Positions 25,847-35,779 of a DNA stretch of 64,000 nucleotides are shown here, piece by piece; position 1 is the stretch's first letter; the number at the start of each line of letters is the position of its first letter. Both the position numbers and the translations under genes were made by a program. The stretch comes from Bacillus cereus G9842 (GTDB taxonomy: Bacteria; Bacillota; Bacilli; Bacillales; Bacillaceae_G): the NCBI RefSeq assembly GCF_000021305.1, contig NC_011772.1, positions 3,448,001 to 3,512,000 of the forward strand, given 5' to 3'. The notes below the pieces were generated by a model. The model worked only from the letters and a program-made list of their open reading frames with translations, did not search any database and was not told the origin of the DNA.

Positions 25847-25882
25847 TGATTCTCATTCTCATTATATTAATAATGAGAATCA
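25847..25882. promoter_or_regulatory. Fur-box-like operator of the flavodoxin operon
   Basis: TGATTCTCATT (25847-25857) and AATGAGAATCA (25872-25882) form a perfect inverted repeat. TGATTCTCATTCTCA within it matches the 7-1-7 Fur consensus TGATAATNATTATCA at most positions. Confidence 0.65.
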
Positions 25883-25927
25883 ATTTCAATCGATTTTTTC
25901 TACTTTTATTTACATTACTTATTTCAA

Positions 25928-26087
25928 ATAAAGTGAAACTTTAATGAGTGGGAGTTTTGTTCATCCCCCACTCATTATTAGTTGAACCAATCGGACTTTT
26001 ACGGGCAGCAGGGCCCTCACCTAACTTCTTTGCTTCCACTGAATTTTGAGGTGGGGGGTCTTACTGCCCGGCAAATAGCGGGATAAA
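25928..26087 (+). repeat. bcr1 repeat, copy E (full length)
   Basis: A 160-bp copy flanked by perfect ATAAA repeats (25928-25932 and 26083-26087). The first hairpin has arms AATGAGTGGG and CCCACTCATT, a compensated version of the copy C stem. It abuts the satP terminator. Confidence 0.9.
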
Positions 26088-26088
26088 T

Positions 26089-26128
26089 AAAAAAGCACAG
26101 ATGACTATACAATCATCTGTGCTTTTTT
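26089..26128 (-). terminator. Terminator of the acetate transporter gene
   Basis: A perfect 16-bp stem (AAAAAAGCACAGATGA with its complement) around an 8-base loop, immediately after the stop. Confidence 0.9.
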
Positions 26129-26129
26129 A

Positions 26130-26750
26130 TTACTTTTTAAAAATACCAAAAGGCTTTCCTACTGGTAAAACAACTTTTCCAAAGTGTGTATTTAACACTG
26201 CTGCTGCTGAGCCGTAGAAAGATAATAATGAAATAAGAAGTTCAGAATATGCTGCTAAATTATGCATTGCGTGCGGCATAACACCTAAAGTACTTAATGA
26301 AAGACCAATAAATAAGAAATCAATAAGGACAAAGATCATAAATAATACTTTATGTGTTTCCATTGCACCAATCGTCATAAAGATTGTGAAAATCAAATAT
26401 CCGATAAAGGCTACACCAAGCTGTTTTGAATCTGCAGCTTGTGCTAATTTTTCGCCAAATACTCCAAGTTGAATTAACCAAGTCATTCCAACACCTAACC
26501 AAAATAGGCCGTACGCACCAAATGCTGTCGTACCGAATGTATTGTTATGCTTTGCATCGTGAATGCAAGCAAAGATTTGTGCAAATCCTCCTAAAAAGAT
26601 TGCCCATGGTAATACAAGTGAAACGCCATCTGTTAAGCCTAACTTTTGAGATGATGCTACAAGTGTTACCATTGCTAATCCAAATAGACCAATTCCAGAT
26701 GGATCCGCTGTTGTCATTTTCACATGATGTGTAGTAGTTTGATTGCTCAT
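26130..26750 (-). CDS. satP: Acetate/succinate transporter, GPR1/FUN34/SatP family
   Basis: A 206-residue protein with six membrane helices. The family signature lies near the N-terminus (ADPSGIGLFGLAMVTLVASS), with FGTTAFGAYGLFWLG in the middle. These proteins move acetate or succinate with protons. AGGAGG lies 5 bases before ATG. It is monocistronic with a strong terminator. Confidence 0.88.
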   Translation of the reverse strand: MSNQTTTHHVKMTTADPSGIGLFGLAMVTLVASSQKLGLTDGVSLVLPWAIFLGGFAQIFACIHDAKHNNTFGTTAFGAYGLFWLGVGMTWLIQLGVFGEKLAQAADSKQLGVAFIGYLIFTIFMTIGAMETHKVLFMIFVLIDFLFIGLSLSTLGVMPHAMHNLAAYSELLISLLSFYGSAAAVLNTHFGKVVLPVGKPFGIFKK

Positions 26751-26836
26751 ATAAACCTCCTGATTATAAACATACTCGAATACAATACTTAAATCAGAAG
26801 CCTATGTCAATGGTTTTTTTTGTATGTTGTCAGACG

Positions 26837-27235
26837 TTATATTTTATAATGATTAAATATATTTCCGACCACTTCATAAGGTTTTATATTCACTTTTTCC
26901 AACTCGTTTATCGGTAGCCATAACGGAATATAACTTCCTCTACCTTCCCGCTGAAATTCCTCAGCTGTTCCACTTCCGAACACTCCGCCTGTAATATAGG
27001 CACCATAATAATAATATTCATTTCCTTTATATTTTACCTTTGCAATAAGGTGCTCCACTTTTATATGTAGCCCTAATTCTTCATATACCTCTCTTTTCGT
27101 TGCCTCTTCAGGCGTTTCACCTTCCTCAACCCCTCCGCCAGGAAAAACATAATATGTTTCCTCTTCTCGAATACGTTTTATAAGAGCAATTTTCCCTTCC
27201 TGTACAATGATAGCCGCCCCGCGATTTCTTATCAT
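26837..27235 (-). CDS. Nudix hydrolase
   Basis: A 132-residue pyrophosphohydrolase with a complete Nudix box, GGGVEEGETPEEATKREVYEELGL spread over about residues 34-58 (G-x5-E-x7-REVYEELG). The substrate is unknown; the N-terminal RGAAIIVQEGKIALIKR is typical of MutT-like nucleotide-cleaning enzymes. It overlaps the upstream ASCH gene by 4 bp (ATGA), implying translational coupling. Confidence 0.88.
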   Translation of the reverse strand: MIRNRGAAIIVQEGKIALIKRIREEETYYVFPGGGVEEGETPEEATKREVYEELGLHIKVEHLIAKVKYKGNEYYYYGAYITGGVFGSGTAEEFQREGRGSYIPLWLPINELEKVNIKPYEVVGNIFNHYKI

Positions 27236-27573
27236 TTTATTTCCTCAATACGAATCGCGACTGTTCCCCACTCTTTTTCTTGTTCTTTCGTATATATTTT
27301 GTATGTACTTTCTAACATTTCCTCTAAACTATCATTCTCACAATCCAATAATTTTTTATCAATTTGTTCATACATAGATTTAAAGCTCTCGTATCGCTTT
27401 ATTTCCGTTACTTTTACCGTCATCATTTCTGTCGTCGTAAGATTCGTAAATACGATTTCATCGCCTTTGTTTATTAGTTGACGTTTTTTATCGTATAGGC
27501 GTACTTCATATACTTTTTTTCCTGATTGAATTGACTGAAACGGTTTATTATATAAACCCATTTCGTATCGCAT
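27232..27573 (-). CDS. ASCH-domain protein
   Basis: A 113-residue protein with an ASCH fold (YNKPFQSIQSGKKVYEVRLYDKKRQLINKGDEIVF), related to PUA domains and thought to bind RNA. I start at ATG 27573, 8 bases after GGGAG. It forms a two-gene operon with the Nudix gene, so both may act on modified nucleotides or RNA, which is an inference. Confidence 0.82.
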   Translation of the reverse strand: MRYEMGLYNKPFQSIQSGKKVYEVRLYDKKRQLINKGDEIVFTNLTTTEMMTVKVTEIKRYESFKSMYEQIDKKLLDCENDSLEEMLESTYKIYTKEQEKEWGTVAIRIEEIK

Positions 27574-27604
27574 ACATCCCACTCCCTTTTTTTCATTTCA
27601 CCTA

Positions 27605-27636
27605 TTAATACAGTTCACATTTAATACAGTTCACAT
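27605..27636. repeat. 16-bp tandem duplication
   Basis: TTAATACAGTTCACAT occurs twice, head to tail (27605-27620 and 27621-27636), in the divergent spacer between the ASCH and acetyltransferase genes. Confidence 0.8.
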
Positions 27637-27699
27637 TACTACATCTTGCATATAATATTCCATACGTATCGCTTAATTGAGAAAGGAGGCTGAAGAAGC

Positions 27700-28257
27700 A
27701 TGTTATATTTAAATCAAAAACCTGAATATAATAAATATGATATTGGTGATTATACTTATAGTAAAGTAGGGCCAACCATTTTTTCTTGGAACGATGAAAC
27801 AAAATTAAAAATAGGTAAGTTTTGTTCATTAGCAGAAGAAGTCGTTTTCATACTCGGCGGTGAACATCGCGCAGACTGGATAACAACTTATCCATTTAAT
27901 GCACTTTTTGATGAAGGAGCACATATTACTGGTCACCCTTCTTCAAAAGGTGATATCGTAGTCGGCAATGATGTATGGATTGGTTATCAATCCTGCATTT
28001 TATCTGGTGTTACAATTGGTAACGGGGCCATTATCGGCGCCAGAAGCGTTGTTACAAAAGACGTACCCCCGTATGCAATTGTAGCTGGTAATCCTGCAAA
28101 ATTTGTTCGATATCGTTTCCCACAAGAAACGATTGACAAACTAGAGAATCTCGCATGGTGGGACTGGGACATTTCTGTTATAAAAGGAGCCATTCCATTA
28201 CTACTCTCCGACAAAACCGACGAATTTTTCACCTCACCCGAAAATGAATCTATATGA
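27700..28257 (+). CDS. Hexapeptide-repeat O-acetyltransferase (Vat/CatB-like)
   Basis: A 185-residue left-handed beta-helix acetyltransferase. Hexapeptide repeats run through GDIVVGNDVWIGYQSCILSG and VTIGNGAIIGARSVVTKDV, with the family motif YAIVAGNPAKFVRYRF and the catalytic His region GGEHRADWITTYPFN. Relatives inactivate chloramphenicol or streptogramins, but many chromosomal members acetylate other things, so resistance is not proven. AAGGAGG lies 10 bases before ATG. Confidence 0.85.
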   Translation: MLYLNQKPEYNKYDIGDYTYSKVGPTIFSWNDETKLKIGKFCSLAEEVVFILGGEHRADWITTYPFNALFDEGAHITGHPSSKGDIVVGNDVWIGYQSCILSGVTIGNGAIIGARSVVTKDVPPYAIVAGNPAKFVRYRFPQETIDKLENLAWWDWDISVIKGAIPLLLSDKTDEFFTSPENESI

Positions 28258-28260
28258 TTA

Positions 28261-28306
28261 AAACAGAAAGAGCATCCAATTATTTTTCAGGATGCTCTTT
28301 CTGTTT
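28261..28306. terminator. Bidirectional terminator
   Basis: A perfect 17-bp stem (AAACAGAAAGAGCATCC with its complement) between two convergent genes; it abuts the stop of the DUF11 gene. Confidence 0.9.
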
Positions 28307-31300
28307 TTATTTTTTATGTCCATGCAAATGATTACACGGAGAACATTGAAATGGAATTTTATCTAAGCAATTAAAGTTTGTTTCACAAATTTGTTCAATC
28401 GTTGGAACAAATGGAATGACAACTATGTTACTTTCTACTATTTGTGTAACAGGTGGCAATACTGTGCCTACTTGATGTTCAAAACGAATACTCGCTTGAT
28501 TTATATAATTTCCTGAGCCATTTGGCGCGCTCTGTACTGCTACTTGGAACGAAACTGTCCTTGCTTCACCAGGATTTAAAATTCCGATAAGAAACCCTAC
28601 TGCCGGGCTTACATTCGGCACTGGCCTATTATCAACCGTTACACTTCCAGGAACAAATCGAACACTACTATCTAACATATCTTGAAAACGAATATTTTGC
28701 ATTACAGTATCACCCGTATTTGTGATGACTGTCGTAAACGTAATGACATCTCCAATTGTTGCTGCCTGTAAATCTGCCGTTTTTACGACTGTCGTTGAGA
28801 CATTTTGAGGAATAAACGGGATAACAACTGTATTACTATCACCTTCAACTACTACTGGCGGCTCATTCGGATTTACAGTTGCGAGCCCATTCGCTGTAGC
28901 GGTATTTGTAACTAAATTATTTACTTGCCCTCCTGTTATTACAACTTGGAAATTAATAATTGCTGCATCATTTGGCTGAAAATCACCTAACGGAATACCA
29001 GTATTCGGATTAGCAAATGGAAGAGGTACATCATTTACCGTTACCGTACCATTTATAAATAGCGTATTCGGATCAATGATATCTGTTAACACAATATTGG
29101 TCACAGGAACTGTACTATCATTTATAACAGCGATTCCGTAAGTGACAACATCCCCTATCATTGCTACTTCAAAGTTTGCTCCTTTTGCAACAAATAAGAT
29201 TGCAGTATTTACCGTTACAATAACTGTATTGCTCGTGTCCATCACTGTAACTGGCGGCTCTCCTGGTACTAAAATATATTCTGCTAACGCTCCAGCAACG
29301 TTTACTACTGTTCCACCATCCGGAAAACTTGTAATCGTAGCTTCATATGTTACAAGTGCCGTCTCACCAACTGGTATATCAGGTATCGTAAATCCAATCT
29401 GCGGATTTAACCCCGGTTGCGGAACCCCATTTATCGTTACACTATTTGGAATGAAATCAGCTTCCTGAGATAGCACATCGATAAATTGAACATTCATTGC
29501 ATCAGCAGTACCAGTATTTAATATACGAACAGTATACGTTACCGTTTCTCCTACACCAACAACTGAATGGTCTACTTCTTTTAGCATATCTAAGCTGCCT
29601 CTATTTACCGGCGTAACCGTCGTATTACTTGAATTTGTAATTGTAGACGGAGGTTCTCCTGGAATCAATTCGAAATCTCCCGTTACTCTTGCTGTATTCA
29701 TAATGCTACTAGAAGGCGGAACTGCGATTACATTTACTTCAAATGTAATTAATACACTATCCCCTACTGCAAGATCAGGCAATGCAAAGCCTACAAATGG
29801 ATCTAAACCTACTTGCGGAACCCCATTTATTTGTACACTTCCAGGAACGAATTCTAAACTAGGTGATGGAACATCGATAAACTGAACATTCGTTGCTGTT
29901 ACCGTTCCCGTATTTGTAACTTGCACACTATACGTTAACGTATCTCCTAATCGTGTCGCTTCTTTATTTATAGATTTTATAACGCTGAATCGTCCTCTAT
30001 TCACTCTAGTTATCGTCGTATTACTCGGCTCTGTTACTACAACTGGTAGTTCTCCTGGCACTAAAGTAAAGCTTCCTGTTATATTTGCAACGTTCGTAAT
30101 TGTTCCTGATGACGGGATGTTTGTAACTGTCGCTTGAAACGTCACTATAACTGTTTCACCTACCGGTATATCTCCAACTCCAAATCCAGTAATTGGATTT
30201 AAGTTTGGTTGCGAGGCTCCATTTATCGTTACACTATTTGGTACAAATGACGCCCCTGCTGAAATGGTATCAACAAACTGAACAGCATTAGCTGTTACTG
30301 TTCCTGTATTCGTTATTTGAACCGTATACGTTAATATATCTCCAACGAGAGTAGCAACCCTATTTACTTGTTTAATAACATTAAATTGCCCTCTATTTAC
30401 AGTTGTAAGTGTTGTATTGCTCGGCTCTGTTACTATAACTGGTGGTTCTCCTGGTACTAATACAAAACTTCCAGTTACATTTGCCGTATTGGCAATTGTT
30501 CCGTTTGATGGCGCACTAACAACGGTTACTTGGAAGGTGACTTCTACACTTTCACCTGGATTTATATCTGGAAGCGGGAATCCGTTATTCGGATTGAATC
30601 CAGGTTGTAACACACCATCTATCGTTACACTGTTCGGCACGAATGCTATAGAGGAAGGTAATACATCACTATATTGAACATTCGTTGCTGGCACTGTTCC
30701 TGTATTTTGAACTACTGTTGTATATGTGATTGTATCGCCTACTGCAACAACCGGCTGACTCACTGATTTTAAAACATTCAAACCAGGCTCATTGATTTCT
30801 GTTAATGTCGTATTACTTGTCGTTGTTTCCGTAATAGGCGGTTCTGTTTCACTTACAGCAAATGTAGCTGTAACGTCTACAAAATTAACAATCGTTCCAC
30901 CTTCTGGTATGCTTGTAACCACTTCCTGATATGTGACAAGTACAAAATCATCGACAGGTATATCTGGAACTGTAAAACCAATGAAAGGATCTAATCCTGG
31001 TGCTGGTACCCCGTTTATGCTCACACTTCCTGGTACAAATGCTACACCCGCGGAAGTAGTATCGATAAATTGAACATTCGTCGCTGGCACTGTTCCGAAA
31101 TTAAAAATCAATACATCATACGTTAATATTTCTCCTACCGTCGCTACTTCTTTATCTACTAGTTTCAATGGAAAAATAAACGCTATATTAATTGTCGTAA
31201 CGACTAAATTTGTTAATATCGTTTCCGTAATCGGTGGTTCCTGCGGATTTGGTTGTGAAGTAAATGTAACATCTGCATCATTTAATATGACTTCATTATC

Positions 31301-34300
31301 TGGAATTTCTGTAATCGTCACTTGGAATGTGACCTCAATACTTCCACCAGCGATTAATAATGGAGTAACTGTAAATCCTATTTCTGGATTTAAACCAAGT
31401 TGCTGCACTCCACCTATCGTTACACTATTGTCAACAAACGTCGTTCCTTCTGGTATGACATCTTGGAAGAACACATCTGTAACAGGGATAATTCCTACGT
31501 TTGAAATGAGCACAGTATACGTTAATACATCCCCAACGGCCCCAGTTGCAACATCAACTGTTTTTGTTGCTGTTACTTCACCAGGAGGAGGTAACGGTAT
31601 TGTAACTACCGTTGTATTACTTGAATTCGTGGTTGTTACAGGTGGTTGTAAAGGATTTAATAAGAAAGTGGCTGTAGCAGATGCTGTATTTAATACTGCT
31701 CCACGTGTAGACGGTGCAACTACCGTAACTTGGAACGTTACTGTCAATGATGTTCCAGCAGCAATATTAGGAAGCGGGAAACCAACATTTGGGTCAAATC
31801 CAGGTTGTAGCGTTCCATTTATCGTTACACTGTTTGCTACAAATGTTGTTTCTAAAGCAATTGGATCAAGGAAAGAGACATTCGTTGCTGTTACTGTACC
31901 GTTATTCCGAATGACAACAGAATACGTGTAAGTTTCTCCAAGTGCTGCTTGTTGTACAGATGAAGATTTTTGTATATTTAACTGTGCTGTGTTTACTTGC
32001 GTCACAACAAAATTACTATTTGTAACAGTCGTTATTGGAGGGTTTGCTGGATTTATAAGAAAACTTGCAGTAACGTTCGATTGGTTTCTTATATTTCCAC
32101 CGCTCGGAACACTCGTCACTGTAACTTGAAACGTAATCGTAGCCGTTTGCCCGACCGGAATATTTGGTACCGGGAAACCTAGCATAGGATCCGCACCTTG
32201 CTGAACAACTCCATTTATCGTCACACTATTTGTTACAAACGCAGTACCAGACGGAATTGGATCTTGAAAAACAATATTTGTTGCAGGAACAGTTCCTGTA
32301 TTTTGAATAAGAATCGTATACGTTAACGTATCTCCTACACCGGCTTGTGGTGTATTTACACTCTTCATTACATTAAGTGATCCTACATTCACTCGCGTCA
32401 CAACAATATTACTAATCGTTACAATTGTAATTGGTGGCTGGAGAGGACTTACTTGGAAATCAGCAGTTACATTCGCATTATTCGGAAGAACTCTATTTGG
32501 TGGTACACTCGTGATTGCCACTTGAAAAGTGACCGTCACCATACCTCCTACTGGAATATTAGCAAGTGGAAATCCAATTGTCGGGTTTAAACCTGGTTGA
32601 GGTGTCCCGTTTATTGTTACACTATTCGCTACAAAAGTGGTTCCAACTGGAATCGGATCAAGGAATGATACATTTGTCGCTGTCACCGTTCCACTATTTT
32701 GTATACGAACTGTATACGTTAACGTATCTCCTACACCGGCTTCAGTAGCACTTACACTTTTCATTACATTTAACCCTGAAGAATTCACAATCGTCATAAC
32801 AGTATTACTTGGTACTGTTACAGTAATCGGTGGCTCTGTTGGATTTACAAGGAAATCTCCAGTTACATTCGCATTATTTACGACATTATTCCCTTGGGGA
32901 ATTTCATCAATTAATACTTCAAACGTAACAATAACACTCGCGCCAGTAGGCAAATCATTTAATTGGAATCCAAGTTCTGGATCTGCCCCTTCTTGTAAAA
33001 CACCATTCACAACTACACTATTTTCAATAAATAATGTCCCTTGTGGAATTGAATCTTGGAAAAATACATTTGTAGCTGGTACACTACCTGCATTTATAAC
33101 TTCGATTGTATATACTAAAATATCCCCTACAGTTGCAACAGCCGTATTCACTGATTTCACAACTTCAAAGTTCCCTGTTTGTACTGTCGTATTCACAACA
33201 TTACTCGGAACATTGATGGTTACTGGTGGTTCACTCGGATTCACTTGAAAACTTGCTGTTACATTTGCTTGATTTAAAATATCTTCATTTTCTGGATCCT
33301 GTACAATTAATACGTCAAATGTGACTACAACTGTTTGAGCCGCAGGAATATTCGGAAGAGAAAATCCTGTATTCGGATTCAATCCACTTTGCGATACTCC
33401 ATTAATTGTTACAGAATTTGCAACAAATGAAACAGCAGAAGAAATAGGGTCTTGGAAAAATACATTTGTTAACGGAACGTTTCCTGTATTTTGGACGGCA
33501 ATTGTGTATGTTAAAGTATCCCCTACCGCCGCTTGCGTTGTATTCACTTCTTTTATTACATTTAAACCGCCTGTATTAACTTGTGTCACAACTGTATTCG
33601 TTTGTCTATTAATTGTTATCGGTGGCTGATTCGGAATAACGACGAAATTAGCAGACACATTTCCGCGATTCGCAATCGTACCTCCCGATGGTGTAGATGT
33701 AACTCGTACTCGAAATGTAACAGTCCTACTTCCGCCAGGAGATATATTAGCTACTGTAAACCCAGTTGCTGGATTTGCCCCAGGTTGTGAAACCCCGTCC
33801 ACAGTCACACTATTTGCGATAAATGTCGTTCCAATTGGGATCGGATCTTGAAAAATAACGTTCGTCGCAAGTACATTTCCTTTATTTTCAATTGTAACAG
33901 TGTACGTAAGAACATCATTTACCGTCGCAAAAGCTCTATCCACTGTTTTTCTCGTTCTTATATCAGCTATGTTAACGGTCGTAACTACAGTGTTACTTGT
34001 CGCTTGCCCTGAAACTGGTTGTTGACCAGGCACTGGAGTAAAGGTAAATGTAGCACTTGCACGATTGGGAATTGGATTGACAAGAGGATTAGATGTTACT
34101 CGAACTTGAAAGCGCACTATAGTCGTTTGCGAAGCATTAATACTTCCAAGATTTATACTACTTGCTGGATTCGCTCCTGGGCGTGCTACTCCATTCACTG
34201 TAACGCTATTTGGAACAAATGTTGTTCCAGCAGGTATACTATCAACAAAAATAACATTGTTTGCAGTAACGTTCCCATTATTTGTGACATTAACTGTGTA

Positions 34301-35779
34301 CGTTAATACATCATTAAGCGTTGCCGTCTGTAAATCTACAGATTTTTGCATACTTATAGTCGCTTGATTCACTGTCGTTTGTACTGTGTTTGAAGAAGAC
34401 GTACTTGTAATAGGAGGACTACTAACGAAAGGACGGAATTGATATGACACCATTGCACGATTTGGAATAGGATTTGGGTTCGGAAACGATGTTATTCGTA
34501 CTTGAAATGTAACAATTCTTTGCGTGTTATTTGGGATTGTGCCTAAATTAATTCCATTAGCAGGGTTCGCATTCGGCTGTGTTACTCCACCTACTGTTAC
34601 ACTACCTGTAACAAACGTCGTTCCGTTCGGAATACTGTCTTGTAATATAACATTTTCTGCACTTCCTGTACCTGTATTAGGAACTGTAATTGTGTAGGTA
34701 AGAATATCTCCAACTCCTGCAACTGTTCTATTGACCGATTTAACAGGATTAATAATTGGCCCCGTTGCATCAATTTGAACCCCAAAACCAGCTGCAGCGT
34801 ATCCATCTCCATTAGTAACGAATCGAACCGTTGCTGATGTTTGATTGTTTACTAAAGATGAGGAGGCATCTACATTTGTAATATCCCACCCCTGTCTTCG
34901 GACGGCCAAAGCTATCCCTAACGGCTGATTCAAATCTCCAAACGTGCCACTCGTATCTAAATTTCCACTGTCATTACAAATTTGTGACTGAAAAAAATTA
35001 TTCGCAGGATTTCTTGGTCCGAATAATGCAACTGTAGCATTTGCATTCGGTCCAAAGCGAAGTTGATCTCCAACAATGTTAGAATCACCTTCTTGAGCAG
35101 TTACGAGCACTCGTCCTGTTACAGCTCCTGTAGCTGGAGTAGCAAATCCTGAAATAGTGGCATCAACTGGTGGTGATGAAGCATCAATAATTTCTTGACC
35201 TGCATATACTGACAAATTTCGAAGTGGTAAATTGGCATTTTGATACACAACCTCAAGCGTCCATCCAGCTGAACGACTGATTGTTGGGTCGGCTGAAGTT
35301 CTTGCAGCTGGCACAGCACCCGTTGTATATGTTCCTGCTCCACCTGCACTAACAAGATTCGTTACATTGGCAGAGCGAGCATAATAAAACTGGTTTCCTA
35401 CTGAACCTTGCTGCGCGGTAACAGGATCTGGCGTAACAGAAAACGTCCCTGCTGGCGTTGTAAATGTAATGTTATCATTTAAAAATGGTAACACATCTTC
35501 CGTATCAGTCCGGAACGTACCAGCCCAAACTAATTCTGCATATAACACACTGCTTCCCGCTGGAAGATTTAAAATTGCACTTGAAGAATTCAATTCCCAT
35601 TCATCTGTTGTCCCTGCTGGGAATCCTGGTACTTGCAATGCTGTATTTACTGTCGTAAACACAGCAAGTGTACCAAAAATATTACCTGGTGCAGGTGATG
35701 TAGGACTAAGTCCCAGTGTATTCCCAGTGAACGTGACGGCACCAGGTACTGTTGTCGTAAAACGATTTATAAAAGGCAC
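28307..35779 (-). CDS. Giant DUF11-repeat protein (2490 residues)
   Basis: A very large repeat protein. Residues 1 to about 340 form a unique N-terminal domain (MPFINRFTTTVPGAVTF onward). Sixteen DUF11 domains of about 131 residues follow (about 345-2450), each starting like KSVNTPQAGVGDTLTYTI and containing a version of NVIFQDPIPSGTTFV. The C-terminus is short and Cys/His-rich (FQCSPCNHLHGHKK). There is no signal peptide, LPXTG, SLH or membrane segment, so export by a normal route is not evident; mother-cell expression and placement on the spore surface would explain this but is unproven. The start is GTG 35779 with only a weak site (GAGATGA). Repeats are diverged, without frameshifts. Confidence 0.85.
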   Translation of the reverse strand: MPFINRFTTTVPGAVTFTGNTLGLSPTSPAPGNIFGTLAVFTTVNTALQVPGFPAGTTDEWELNSSSAILNLPAGSSVLYAELVWAGTFRTDTEDVLPFLNDNITFTTPAGTFSVTPDPVTAQQGSVGNQFYYARSANVTNLVSAGGAGTYTTGAVPAARTSADPTISRSAGWTLEVVYQNANLPLRNLSVYAGQEIIDASSPPVDATISGFATPATGAVTGRVLVTAQEGDSNIVGDQLRFGPNANATVALFGPRNPANNFFQSQICNDSGNLDTSGTFGDLNQPLGIALAVRRQGWDITNVDASSSLVNNQTSATVRFVTNGDGYAAAGFGVQIDATGPIINPVKSVNRTVAGVGDILTYTITVPNTGTGSAENVILQDSIPNGTTFVTGSVTVGGVTQPNANPANGINLGTIPNNTQRIVTFQVRITSFPNPNPIPNRAMVSYQFRPFVSSPPITSTSSSNTVQTTVNQATISMQKSVDLQTATLNDVLTYTVNVTNNGNVTANNVIFVDSIPAGTTFVPNSVTVNGVARPGANPASSINLGSINASQTTIVRFQVRVTSNPLVNPIPNRASATFTFTPVPGQQPVSGQATSNTVVTTVNIADIRTRKTVDRAFATVNDVLTYTVTIENKGNVLATNVIFQDPIPIGTTFIANSVTVDGVSQPGANPATGFTVANISPGGSRTVTFRVRVTSTPSGGTIANRGNVSANFVVIPNQPPITINRQTNTVVTQVNTGGLNVIKEVNTTQAAVGDTLTYTIAVQNTGNVPLTNVFFQDPISSAVSFVANSVTINGVSQSGLNPNTGFSLPNIPAAQTVVVTFDVLIVQDPENEDILNQANVTASFQVNPSEPPVTINVPSNVVNTTVQTGNFEVVKSVNTAVATVGDILVYTIEVINAGSVPATNVFFQDSIPQGTLFIENSVVVNGVLQEGADPELGFQLNDLPTGASVIVTFEVLIDEIPQGNNVVNNANVTGDFLVNPTEPPITVTVPSNTVMTIVNSSGLNVMKSVSATEAGVGDTLTYTVRIQNSGTVTATNVSFLDPIPVGTTFVANSVTINGTPQPGLNPTIGFPLANIPVGGMVTVTFQVAITSVPPNRVLPNNANVTADFQVSPLQPPITIVTISNIVVTRVNVGSLNVMKSVNTPQAGVGDTLTYTILIQNTGTVPATNIVFQDPIPSGTAFVTNSVTINGVVQQGADPMLGFPVPNIPVGQTATITFQVTVTSVPSGGNIRNQSNVTASFLINPANPPITTVTNSNFVVTQVNTAQLNIQKSSSVQQAALGETYTYSVVIRNNGTVTATNVSFLDPIALETTFVANSVTINGTLQPGFDPNVGFPLPNIAAGTSLTVTFQVTVVAPSTRGAVLNTASATATFLLNPLQPPVTTTNSSNTTVVTIPLPPPGEVTATKTVDVATGAVGDVLTYTVLISNVGIIPVTDVFFQDVIPEGTTFVDNSVTIGGVQQLGLNPEIGFTVTPLLIAGGSIEVTFQVTITEIPDNEVILNDADVTFTSQPNPQEPPITETILTNLVVTTINIAFIFPLKLVDKEVATVGEILTYDVLIFNFGTVPATNVQFIDTTSAGVAFVPGSVSINGVPAPGLDPFIGFTVPDIPVDDFVLVTYQEVVTSIPEGGTIVNFVDVTATFAVSETEPPITETTTSNTTLTEINEPGLNVLKSVSQPVVAVGDTITYTTVVQNTGTVPATNVQYSDVLPSSIAFVPNSVTIDGVLQPGFNPNNGFPLPDINPGESVEVTFQVTVVSAPSNGTIANTANVTGSFVLVPGEPPVIVTEPSNTTLTTVNRGQFNVIKQVNRVATLVGDILTYTVQITNTGTVTANAVQFVDTISAGASFVPNSVTINGASQPNLNPITGFGVGDIPVGETVIVTFQATVTNIPSSGTITNVANITGSFTLVPGELPVVVTEPSNTTITRVNRGRFSVIKSINKEATRLGDTLTYSVQVTNTGTVTATNVQFIDVPSPSLEFVPGSVQINGVPQVGLDPFVGFALPDLAVGDSVLITFEVNVIAVPPSSSIMNTARVTGDFELIPGEPPSTITNSSNTTVTPVNRGSLDMLKEVDHSVVGVGETVTYTVRILNTGTADAMNVQFIDVLSQEADFIPNSVTINGVPQPGLNPQIGFTIPDIPVGETALVTYEATITSFPDGGTVVNVAGALAEYILVPGEPPVTVMDTSNTVIVTVNTAILFVAKGANFEVAMIGDVVTYGIAVINDSTVPVTNIVLTDIIDPNTLFINGTVTVNDVPLPFANPNTGIPLGDFQPNDAAIINFQVVITGGQVNNLVTNTATANGLATVNPNEPPVVVEGDSNTVVIPFIPQNVSTTVVKTADLQAATIGDVITFTTVITNTGDTVMQNIRFQDMLDSSVRFVPGSVTVDNRPVPNVSPAVGFLIGILNPGEARTVSFQVAVQSAPNGSGNYINQASIRFEHQVGTVLPPVTQIVESNIVVIPFVPTIEQICETNFNCLDKIPFQCSPCNHLHGHKK

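Noticed and set aside
937..26087. bcr1 copies as insertion sequences or transposons
   Set aside because: They are 74-160 bp, carry no transposase frame, and match the known non-coding bcr1 repeat.
31287..31931. Long plus-strand open frame (214 codons) opposite the DUF11 gene
   Set aside because: It is one of many antisense frames produced by the Val/Thr/Asn-rich repeats; no ribosome site and no independent protein-like motifs.
28307..35779. CRISPR-like or DNA-level tandem repeat array
   Set aside because: The ~393-bp periodicity comes from diverged DUF11 protein domains in one open frame, not from identical short repeats with spacers.
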